Assembly: GCA_002005505.1 (NCBI GenBank)
Contig: KV908487.1
Coordinates: 1-30,000 of the forward strand
Direction of reading: 5' to 3'
DNA length: 30,000 bases
Source of the DNA: Botryococcus braunii
Lineage: Eukaryota; Chlorophyta; Trebouxiophyceae
Part shown: positions 1 through 15,979 of the stretch, in pieces
Position numbering within the stretch: position 1 is the first letter of the stretch
How the letters are laid out: each line of letters opens with the position of its first letter
Notes under the pieces: generated by a model
Databases searched by the model: none
Seen by the model: the letters and a program-made list of their open reading frames with translations, nothing else
What the model was told of the DNA's origin: nothing
Made by a program: the position numbers and the translations under genes

Positions 1-1089
1 GCCATTCTATAAAACGACAAATGCCACGGAAATGTTCAAACCCATTACATGATTTTAATTTGGGGGAACAGGCTGTTCCAAACAGCGGTTCGTTTAGGGA
101 ATGCGGTTGGCGTAAAAAAATTTGAACCCCCGAAACTTTCGGCCCGAAGCCCTGAGTCACGGGCCGTGAGTCACGGCCCGTGACCCTAGGGCCTAGCCCG
201 TCCTGCCCGGACGGGGATAACTGATTCGGTCCCACACAAGAAATGGGGCTACCCACCACTCAGACTTGTTTGAGTTCATTTCGCTCCAGGTTCTGGATCG
301 AGGGGTTTTGACCATCCCACCTGAAGCTATCTGGCTTTCTGGCAATCCAGTGAGGGACAAGACGGGCAGCGACCGGGGTCTCCGGGCGACGTTCAGGGCC
401 TAGGGCCCGTCTAAACACGTAAGTGGAGCTTTGTTTCTTAAATGGCAATTTTCACTCCTCCTTTTGACAATGGATGTCTATATCCTGGACTTTACACTTG
501 ACTGGACCATTTTGTAAGAATGGCGGTTTCAAAACGGGGCCAGCCGTCCTTGCGAAGCCTGATATTTGGAAAAGTCCTGCGGCGCCTCTACTGTTAGAAC
601 TTCAACTTGCCATCTTCTGAGGCTGTAGATGGCTTTGCTAGGAGAAGTTTATGTTTTATTGTTTTGAACAACTGCAAGGGAGATTGAAGGTGAGGGAGAA
701 GGGAGAGAATAGAAGGGTTTTTAGGAAAGAACAAATGTTGTTGTTGGGATGTCTAAGCGAGATATGGTGTATTGTGAATTTGGCTTGCAAGCAGGTTGAC
801 TAGTATACATTTGTGTTTATGCCCGGTGCAGAGAAGCACCTTGCGCAGGATTTAAGCCAAGCCTGTCTGATGCCCTTCACAATACTGGATTATCGCACAT
901 GGTGTCGAGATTGATTGCTGAACCGGAGTTTAGGCATCAGAGCATGGGAGGTACTCCAAGCCCTGCACTGGTACTATTTGTCTCACATTCAGACTGCCAC
1001 GACAGGACGGTATAGCGTCAACATTGCACAAGTTTGTTCCATGGCTGCCGCTGGTCGCCAGCAGATGCAATGTCCCGACTTCATTTCAG
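1..1089. other. Upstream region of gene C, no gene established
   Basis: No convincing exon was found here. The stretch holds a GC-rich palindrome (156-184), a neighbouring small hairpin (197-215) and A/T-rich unique sequence. A reading frame open from 915 runs into the first recognised exon of gene C at 1090, so coding sequence could extend upstream. I see no clear acceptor, start codon context or promoter that fixes a 5' end. A 62-codon frame on the opposite strand (448 to 260) has no supporting features. Confidence 0.4.
156..215. repeat. GC-rich palindromes
   Basis: Positions 156-169 and 171-184 are perfect 14-bp inverted arms around a single central base. A second hairpin follows at once, with 7-bp arms at 197-203 and 209-215 and a 5-nt loop. 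The motif GGCCTAGGGCC-like also appears near 187-197 and 397-413. The cluster could be the edge of a small mobile element or only a compositional patch. Confidence 0.6.
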
Positions 1090-1277
1090 GGAATTGTAAT
1101 CATGCAGAGCCAGCTCACGGGCCAACTGAAGAGCCAGCAGGGGACCTAGGCCCAGCAAGTGTTTCAAACGCATGGGCTGTCCAGCGTCAAATTGCCATCA
1201 AAAACGCACAAGATAAACTTGGCTTGCCAGACCGTAACTTGCCGGATATGCACTTGCTGTCACCAGTCATGGAACAG
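1090..1277 (+). CDS. Gene C exon a
   Basis: The acceptor TTCATTTCAG ends at 1089 and the donor CAG|GTATGT starts at 1278. Phase is 1 in, 0 out. It encodes a stretch including AVQRQIAIKNAQDKLGLPD, polar and likely helical at its end. The same frame stays open upstream to 915, so this could instead be a longer or first exon. Confidence 0.55.
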
Positions 1278-1450
1278 GTATGTGGCTGCAAAGGTTGTGA
1301 ATTTGTGCAACAGGCTCCTGAATAAAACGATGTTTGTGAACTTCAGTGATAAGTTGACTAGTGCCTGCCAATCCGTCAATGATTTTATGAGTCAAAGTCA
1401 AAACATCCACACAGAGGGTTCTCAGTGGGGGAGGGAGTTGGGGGGGGGGG

Positions 1451-1532
<82 letters not shown>

Positions 1533-1809
1533 ATGTGTCTACTTCATGCCTTCGTTACAGGCGGCTCGGGAGGGGGAGCTGGAGAGGGTGCAAACCTCTC
1601 TCTTTAGAAGAACAGCAGAATTGTTAGCTGTTTATGTAACGCTGTGATTTCAAACTTTCAAATTCAGGAAGTTAAGGTCTTGAAATTTTCACGCCATGAC
1701 GTAAGAGACCCCCGCTTGGCATAAGGATGCTTATTGTTTGTGACATGTGCTGCTGCAAGAATGTTTCCAAAGGTTTTCCGAATGGCTCATGGCACACTGC
1801 GAGGCCCCC

Positions 1810-1840
<31 letters not shown>

Positions 1841-2301
1841 ATTTGTAGATGTGTTCTATAGTCTCTGGGGTCTAAGCATATATGCAAGTGCTGTAGCTGA
1901 GCCATTTTGCCTTTGCTTTCAAATAGCAGCAGGTTAGATCAGCTGCTGCACGTCTTCAGCGTGACAACGAGGCAGCCCAACATCAGCTGCTAGTGCGTGC
2001 AAGGGGTGGCACCGAGGCTGTGGGCCCTCGAACCCCCCGCACATCCCCTCCGCCCCCTGTCTGCAGGTAATGAATGCCCCTCTTATTCTCGGCTTGAATA
2101 TGATGTTATCTCCCCTGCCATACAACTCGGTGAACCTTAAGAGGTTCGCCTGTTGTCCTTCACAATCCTCCCTTCTCAAGTTCTTTGGATCTCCCGCCTT
2201 TGCATTTAGATTTCACCTTGGGTTGCAAATTTCAAGTCGCATTTTACAAAACTACTGACCATTGTGAAGGGGTATGCACATTATCTGGAGTGTGTCCTGC
2301 G

Positions 2302-2364
<63 letters not shown>

Positions 2365-2411
2365 CGCACGCGGAGAGATACAGGCAGACAGAGAGACAGA
2401 TAATACAGTCT

Positions 2412-2492
<81 letters not shown>

Positions 2493-5421
2493 CCTCCCTC
2501 CCTCCCTCCCCTCCCCCCCCCCTTGTACCGTTACGCTGGCGCTGTGTCTCCACTTTCCCAAATCCATTGTCTTTTGTCCCGCCCCCCCCTTGTCTGATGC
2601 CCCCCCCCCCACCCCCCCCCCCCAAAACACACGCACATATGTGTGAGCTCGCAATGTGGAGGGGGCGCTTGGAGAAGCAGGCATGCTCATTTGTTGCAAC
2701 TGGATGGGAGTATCAGTAATCTGGGGAGTGTACGGCCAAGCATGGGCTGTTTGGTGGGAGTAGGTGCCGGCCGGAGCTTGTCAGCGAGCAGCGGGCGACT
2801 GGACGCAATTTTAAGAGGGTTCGCAGGTCTTCTGCCGGTACATGATCCGCCTGCTGATCACCAACTTTCTTCTGAAATTTGGGAGTTTCATTGGTAGTGG
2901 TATTCTGTTCTGTGTTGGGAGCCTTAAATTCAAGGTCCTATCACACACCCAGTTGTTGTCATGGGGTGATGGTTCGGTGTGAGGAGTTGTTCACGTGGTG
3001 GTTTGTTGGGAGCTTGATTATGGAGTGTTATCTACAAAACACAATTCAGAATACATTTGCTGTCACAAAGTAGGTGTGCCCGGATCAAGCAATTGTGGCT
3101 CTGTCAGTATCGTGGCTTGGTGGAATGAGAGCAGATATTGTTGCATGCAATGGTATCGTCTCTAACGGGACACAGGCTAGCGGTCTACATTACACTTACA
3201 TCACGACTTATTTGCGTTTACAATGGAGAAATGTCGGGGTTTATGATAAGTGCCCATGTACCGTGACTAGTCTTGGGTTGATATGGGTGAAAGCAGATAA
3301 TGTATAGGCATGAGGGTTTCCTCAGAGGGAGAGAGTGCTGGAAAGAGGGGAGAGTACTCCTAGGATCATCATAGGATATGTACACCGTACATTGTCAGCA
3401 GTCACCCCTCTCGTGGTATGTCACAGGAAGATTTTGTTAGAGGGGCTGTCTATTGGACTCGTGCTTTCGATTGCATCTCATCGAAGATGCTAGATCCGGC
3501 CGCCCAGACCTCATCAGCACCTTTGTACTTGAATTGGAATGTGATGTCAGCCAATCAGGAGAAGCTGTGCCTGGAACTTCTGTGGGTTCAGATTCATGCA
3601 AGAAGGGACTGCGTACTGGAACATGTCAGTAGGCGCCTGTTGCATGGGAAGCATTAAATCAGTCTAACATGCACATTGAGGGGAGGCCTTTTGGGCAAGT
3701 ATGTGGATTTGGAGGTGGGCCTTGCTGAGGTTCCTGCTCAGCCAGCTTCAGAAATCTCTCGCTCGAGAGAGAGTTTCAAGTATTGTAGAAGTAGACAAGC
3801 TACAATGTTCACAATGCTGGAGTTTTCTTTTTCAGGGACTGTCGGAGCACATGAGATGAGAAATGCCATGTAGGCCTGCTGCTGATTGCTGGTGGAACTC
3901 ATTGTTTCGTGGCATTATTCTATCACAGTCTTCATGCTTCTTTTTGCGCTCTGCGTTTTTTACAGCCGGAGTTGCAAGATTGCGGGGATCACGTAATGTC
4001 ATCTAAGTTTGACACGAGAAAGGCTTCACAAGTTGTTCAGCATCTTGTTTCTACCATGTGAGTATAACGCTGCAACTGCGTGCGATTCCAAGGCCGGATA
4101 TCTGAACGTCCCTCATGCGGGATGCTGCGAGATTTAATGCTCCAAAATGACTCCAGAGAGTCAAAGACATAGTGAGTGCAGAAGGATCGTTCAGTTGGCT
4201 AAAGTGTCACACTAAACCCTGACTGTCTCTTATGATGCCACTGCAGGCATCTTAGTGGGCTACACCTCCCCCAGTGGGTGGCATGTGGCCCTCGTGCGTA
4301 CTATACCGAGATGCGCACTTCGATGATCCCTGCCTTACACAGCTGAATCTTGTTGATTAGAAATGGTTTTATTTGCCAAAATGAGAGGTGTCACTATGAG
4401 TTTACCTAACGACCGGGAAGTGATGGCAGACGTTACTCAAAGAATCCTTTTGTATTAATCGGGGGCTGTCTGTATCTCTTAGGGTCCTCATTACGGTTTA
4501 GCATTTCTGCAACCCTTCCTGCCTGGCCGTTGCCACCCTAAGATCACCGCAGGCAGGAAGGCTCTTATGGAAGGGTACTTATGGAGTACTCTATAATGAT
4601 CTGCTTTTTAGATTATCGAATTGAAAGAGTGGCCTCAATTAGTGGCCCTTCGGGTAGGAATGGTGGCCGAGTTAGGCCATAGAAACGTGCATGTGCGTGC
4701 GTGTGTATGCGCGCGCGCGTGTGTGTGCACACGCGTGCGTGTGTGCGCGCGGACGCACGCAAACGAGAGAGACAGAGAGGAAGTGTGGAAGATGTGGGTC
4801 GGCACAGTTGTCTTTGTAAAGAAGACTTGCCCTAATGGAGTTCCTAGGTCATACGGGAATGCATGCCTCTGTGAAGGATCAATGAGGCAGCTAGTTGTAC
4901 AGCGATGCACGTAGGTGCCTTCTGCGTCGACACACACACACACACACACATACACGCACATGTGTTCTTGATAACACACCGACCGGAAAAGTCTCTGGAA
5001 TGAGTTTTAAGAAAGAGCAGCCGAGGAATGTTATTGAACGTGAGTCAGCTCAGTTTCCCTGCGTTGCTTTCCTCCATTCTGTGTTCCAGTCTTTCACGAT
5101 AGCAGCTACCTCCCTGCATGAAATTCTTGCCGGGTAGCTGCTTGTGCCCTCATATATTCATCTTCATCCCCTCCTACTTCTCTGCCATGCCTGTGTTTGA
5201 TCGCATGTGGGTGCAGTGGTGCAATTCTCTTACATTTTAAGCTATTTGTAAGGCATCGAGGCCTGCTCAGCTGTGCACATGTCAGAAACCACTCACTTGC
5301 AGCCACGACAAGGTCTGAACTCGCGGACAATTTACGGGCTGTCCACTGCCACCAGCACAGTGTTTCAGATGCCGATGCCACCTTAGCTTCTTTGAAGCCA
5401 GGCACAGAACCTTTGAATTGA
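1090..5421 (+). CDS. Gene C: split gene for a helical protein of unknown function (5' incomplete)
   Basis: Six exons on the + strand (1090-1277, 1933-2066, 2717-2826, 3551-3624, 3966-4057, 5271-5421) join with matching phases (1-0, 0-2, 2-1, 1-0, 0-2, 2-stop) into 248 codons plus TGA. The product is soluble-looking and rich in Gln, Arg, Leu and Ala. Its first half looks coiled-coil (MEQ joined to VRSAAARLQRDNEAAQ), followed by a Pro-rich linker (PRTSPPPP) and amphipathic helices (EKLCLELLWVQIHARRD). No catalytic motif, signal peptide or membrane segment is visible. The start lies upstream of 1090 or was missed. I do not recognise the family. Introns carry (GA)n, poly-T, (CA)n and (TC)n arrays. 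The gene is convergent with gene B. The phase agreement over six exons is the main evidence; individual edges could shift. Confidence 0.55.
1440..1530 (+). repeat. G tract followed by (GA)n
   Basis: A run of 14 G leads into about 39 perfect GA dinucleotides. It lies in the intron between gene C exons a and b. The Glu-Arg reading frames across it are artefacts of the repeat. Confidence 0.95.
1812..1835 (+). repeat. Poly-T tract (T24)
   Basis: Twenty-four uninterrupted T follow C6A. It lies in the same intron, about 90 bp before the acceptor of exon b. No retroelement body or target-site duplication is visible around it. Confidence 0.9.
1933..2066 (+). CDS. Gene C exon b (coiled-coil and Pro-rich linker)
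   Basis: This exon is too short to stand out as a reading frame. The acceptor region is TTTCAAATAGCAGCAG; splicing after AATAG instead would add two Gln codons (1927-1932). The donor AG|GTAATG starts at 2067. Phase is 0 in, 2 out. It encodes VRSAAARLQRDNEAAQHQLL, a strongly helical segment, then an Arg/Gly stretch and PRTPRTSPPPP. Confidence 0.6.
2303..2362 (+). repeat. (CA)n microsatellite
   Basis: About 30 perfect CA units in the intron between exons b and c of gene C. Confidence 0.95.
2416..2522 (+). repeat. (CT)n microsatellite and polypyrimidine tract
   Basis: About 37 CT units (to 2490) run into C-rich CCCT repeats and a C10 run. Further C tracts interrupted by single bases lie at 2579-2623. 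The stretch of over 100 bp is almost pure pyrimidine on the gene C sense strand, but it is about 200 bp from the next acceptor. Confidence 0.93.
2717..2826 (+). CDS. Gene C exon c
   Basis: The acceptor GGGAGTATCAG ends at 2716 and the donor GCAG|GTCTTC starts at 2827. Phase is 2 in, 1 out, matching its neighbours. It encodes a Gly/Ser-rich start and SLSASSGRLDAILRGFA, likely helical at the end. The donor is weak, and an alternative GT lies at 2840. Confidence 0.5.
3551..3624 (+). CDS. Gene C exon d
   Basis: The acceptor GATGTCAG ends at 3550 and the donor CAT|GTCAGT starts at 3625. Phase is 1 in, 0 out. It encodes NQEKLCLELLWVQIHARRDC, an amphipathic helix that is among the clearest coding signals of this gene. 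Confidence 0.6.
3966..4057 (+). CDS. Gene C exon e
   Basis: A strong acceptor (CTGCGTTTTTTACAG) ends at 3965 and a consensus donor (AT|GTGAGT) starts at 4058. Phase is 0 in, 2 out. It encodes PELQDCGDHVMSSKFDTRKA followed by SQVVQHLVST, polar and helical. The two good splice sites make this one of the safest exons in the window. Confidence 0.65.
4686..4752 (+). repeat. Alternating purine-pyrimidine tract (GT/GC)
   Basis: GTGCGTGC, GCGCGCGCGTGTGTG and CACACGCGTGCG follow one another almost without break, a composition that favours Z-DNA. It lies in the last intron of gene C. A short (CA)n run follows at 4930-4950. Confidence 0.8.
5271..5421 (+). CDS. Gene C last exon
   Basis: The acceptor GGCCTGCTCAG ends at 5270 and the frame closes at TGA (5419-5421). 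Phase 2 in matches exon e. It encodes TTRSELADNLRAVHCHQHSV and ends ...LASLKPGTEPLN. A second acceptor (CACTTGCAG, ending 5305) is stronger but would break phase. No poly(A) signal is obvious downstream. Confidence 0.5.
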
Positions 5422-5544
5422 CAAAGCATTTCAACGCATCCGAAAATCAAGGGAAGACCTGCGCATTCGGGTGCGTAAGAATGGCAATCACTGTCGAACT
5501 TGAATCTCATAGCATTGGGGACCAAGCTTCACTGCCCGCGCTGG

Positions 5545-6655
5545 TCATTGGCAGTCCCTGATCATGTGTGCTATGTCGCACTGGTTGGCAATGGCTACTG
5601 GCACACTTGTTGGCGATGACTTATGGTGCACTCATTGACTATGGTACGGCGCATTAATTGGCAATGGCACATGGCGCATTCATCATCTATAATGTGTCGG
5701 ATTCATTAGCAATGTCTCACCTTGGGAGGCCTGGTCTTCCATATAAGATGCATCTTTCAAATATGTTATCTATAGATAACATAATATTGCTATAGTACGG
5801 CGCATTCATTGGCAATGACACATTGCGCATTCTAATGTATAATATGTAAGATTCACTCGCAATGTCTCATGTTATAAGGCCTAGTCTGTCATCTTCAAAG
5901 GCCTGACCGCCTATCTTCCAAGACCTGGACTTTCATTTTTTCAAGGTCTGGTATTTCAAGTTTCAAGGCCTGGTGTATTATCTTCTGAGGCCTGGTCCTT
6001 TAAATTAGCTAAGGGCTACTGCTTGAATATATAACTAAGGCCTCTTCCTTTTTTTGGAAGCCTGGTGTTTCTTCTTGCAGGTGTGCTCCTTCATTTAAGG
6101 CCTGCTCTTTCTTTTAAAAGCCTGGTCTTTCATCTGATTAGGCCTTATAAGGCCTGATCTTTCATTTAATGCTTGATCTTTCATCTTTGAAGACCCAGGC
6201 TTTCATCGAAGCCCGGTCTTTCTTCTAGTGGCCTGGTCTTGCATCGAAGGCCTCGCATTACATATAAGCCCGCTACTCTATCCAGGGCTGGTCGTTAACA
6301 AGGCCTGCAGGTCTTTTGTCTAGCCCGGCTTAGTCATCGTGCACTCGTCGTTAATCCAAGGCCTGGTCTTTCATCTAATGTTTCATCTAGGCCCGTGTTT
6401 TCATCGCGGGCTGGTAGTTTATCCAAGGCCTGGTACCACGGTAAGCTGAGAACCGGTCTTTCGTCTAGGGTTTCGTCTAGGGTTTCGTCTAGGTCCGCGC
6501 TTTCATCGAGGACTGGTCGTTTATCCAAGGCCGGGTCCAGACCTTTCATCAATGCCCTCTCAATCATCGAAAGCTGTTTTTCTCTTGAAGCCCTTTCATC
6601 GAGGGCTCGCCTTTCATCGAAGGCCTGCCTGGCCGTTCCATTTCTAGGGCCTGCA
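5545..6655. repeat. Degenerate interspersed repeat field in the C/B spacer
   Basis: From about 5725 to 6655 the sequence is built from some 30-35 imperfect units of 18-23 bp around AAGGCCTGGTCTTTCATC. Before and within it, a longer block of about 100 bp (5640-5740, with GTACGGCGCATT, TTGGCAATG and GCAATGTCTCA) recurs at 5792-5895. No exon of genes B or C was found here. Reading frames across the field (for example 6395-6850) only translate the repeat. Confidence 0.8.
5762..5783. repeat. 22-bp perfect palindrome
   Basis: TATGTTATCTA is followed directly by its reverse complement, with no spacer. It sits between the two long block copies described for this spacer. It could form a small cruciform; no binding factor can be inferred. 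Confidence 0.85.
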
Positions 6656-6816
6656 TCCACTCTAGTGGATTACAGGCGACCACAGCGACTGCAAGCCCGG
6701 CCTTTCCGCTACAAAAGACCTTTATATGCTCCAGGAAAAGGACAGGTTTTGTATTTCAGGGTGTGTCCATGGCCACACCGCTTCAGGTCCGGGGGCGGGG
6801 ACATGGGGGAGAATCC

Positions 6817-6822
6817 TTTATT
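6817..6822 (-). terminator. Possible poly(A) signal of gene B
   Basis: AATAAA on the - strand begins 22 nt past the gene B stop codon (6847-6845). The spacing to the stop is short but possible. A six-base match in A/T-rich sequence is weak evidence. Confidence 0.3.
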
Positions 6823-6844
6823 TACCCTCGTGCATTGCAATGTT

Positions 6845-14848
<8,004 letters not shown>

Positions 14849-15339
14849 CTAAATGACGGAGGCCACCATCAGATTGAAACCCTGAGGTCCCATGTGACGT
14901 TGACGTCCTGCACAGATACCCTAATGAGGCCTTATCCTCATGAAGCCAGATGTATGCATATGATATCTAGATACAGCCCCTGCTGTTGATTACAAGTAGC
15001 CAGCTGTAAACAAATTCTGATGCCTCAAAACCACATCTGCAGATATGACGTGGCACTTAATAAAGTATACTGCCCAGTATGCCATCAAGCCGGATCGCAA
15101 CATCCACAATCTGGGTTGGGGTGCAACCCCTTTACAAACAGCACACTTAGATAGGGGTGCCTGGGTAGTGCAGAATCAACCTAAGTAGGCGTTGAAGCGC
15201 GTTTCGATACTGCTTGATGATCTGTCCAAGCTAATCTAATGGCCGAAGGACTTTCGAACGCCCACCCCCCCATAGGGTAATCGCGCCGCCAACTGCCGCC
15301 CAAGGACTTTACTAGAGACCCCGGACATCAGCCCTGACA

Positions 15340-15546
15340 ATGAATGACACGCCACATAACGTGCCAACACTGTTAGAGGTGTTGACTGAAGTCATGGAGG
15401 CCTGTGATGAAATATATGTTTTCCTGGACGCCGAGACGACCTCTTGGCCAGGAGGTCGTCTCGGGATACGTAAGCTGGATGGGCAACGACATGTTGTACA
15501 AATCACTTTGCAAAACGGCCCTGGACTGGTTTACGAACAAAACTGA
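15340..15546 (+). CDS. Small + strand reading frame, unproven; weak 3'-5' exonuclease resemblance
   Basis: An ATG-started frame of 68 codons encodes NVPTLLEVLTEVMEACDEIY, then VFLDAETTSWPGGRLGIRKL and QRHVVQITL. A beta-strand followed by Asp-x-Glu and a later Gln-Ile is the order seen around motif I of DEDD-type 3'-5' exonuclease domains. That is established for the family; applying it to this fragment is inference. Nothing else of such a domain is visible. It could be an exon, a relic or chance. A perfect hairpin (15431-15464) lies inside the frame. Confidence 0.3.
   Translation: MNDTPHNVPTLLEVLTEVMEACDEIYVFLDAETTSWPGGRLGIRKLDGQRHVVQITLQNGPGLVYEQN
15431..15464. repeat. Perfect hairpin: 13-bp arms, 8-nt loop
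   Basis: CCGAGACGACCTC and its exact reverse complement flank TTGGCCAG, which is itself nearly palindromic. It lies on the + strand just after the DAE codons of the small frame at 15340-15546. There is no T-run, so it is not a bacterial-type terminator. Confidence 0.9.
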
Positions 15547-15823
15547 AAGAAAGCAAAGCAGAAGTTTCTTTGTCCTTTCTGCATCCCTTATATAGACCCA
15601 GCTAACTACCTAAGCAGACTGGATAAGGGGCCAAGAGTGCTCTGAAATGATTGAGAATTGTTTAAAACTTAAGTGCGGTACCGGTCCATGTTCCACTGTG
15701 CGGTGTTTGTCCCAGTACCACGGACATAGGCACCCACATTTCTTTCTTCCCAGTGCGCAGTAGGCGCTCTCGGCCAAGGCCAAGGGCAGTGAAATCAGAC
15801 CCTAAGTCCAGTCGCATTCGAGC

Positions 15824-15979
15824 CTATGGCATGAAGTCGAACGGGTCCATGTCGATGAGGATCGGAGGCTTCGAGCTCGAGGGTGCAGGGGCGTCAGTAG
15901 CCACGGCAATGGCATCGGCAGCGGCGATGGTGGTCGTCTCTGCACCGGGTGTCACGGCGGGCAGATCGGTCGCCTCCAT
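15824..15979 (-). CDS. Gene A last exon
   Basis: The acceptor CGGTTGCAG precedes 15979 and TAG lies at 15826-15824. Phase 0 in matches the donor of the preceding exon across a 137-nt intron. It encodes MEATDLPAVTPGAETTTIAA, an Ala/Thr/Pro-rich stretch and KPPILIDMDPFDFMP. The composition continues that of the preceding exon. Confidence 0.7.
   Translation of the reverse strand: MEATDLPAVTPGAETTTIAAADAIAVATDAPAPSSSKPPILIDMDPFDFMP

Larger units (their letters stand above)
14849..15823. other. Spacer between genes A and B
   Basis: The missing 5' exons of gene B should lie here or in longer gaps, but I found no start exon that fits. It also contains the + strand frame at 15340-15546. No large tandem repeat is present, unlike most other gaps in the window. 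Confidence 0.4.

Noticed and set aside
1812..1835. Poly(A) tail of an inserted retroelement (read on the - strand)
   Set aside because: No element body, internal promoter box or target-site duplication is visible nearby.
2244..2719. Long frames encoding Ser-Leu, Glu-Arg or Thr-His repeats
   Set aside because: They are translations of the CA and CT dinucleotide arrays, open on both strands for that reason alone. The same holds for frames at 1159-1647, 8883-9619, 10392-11285, 22180-22978 and 28529-28827.
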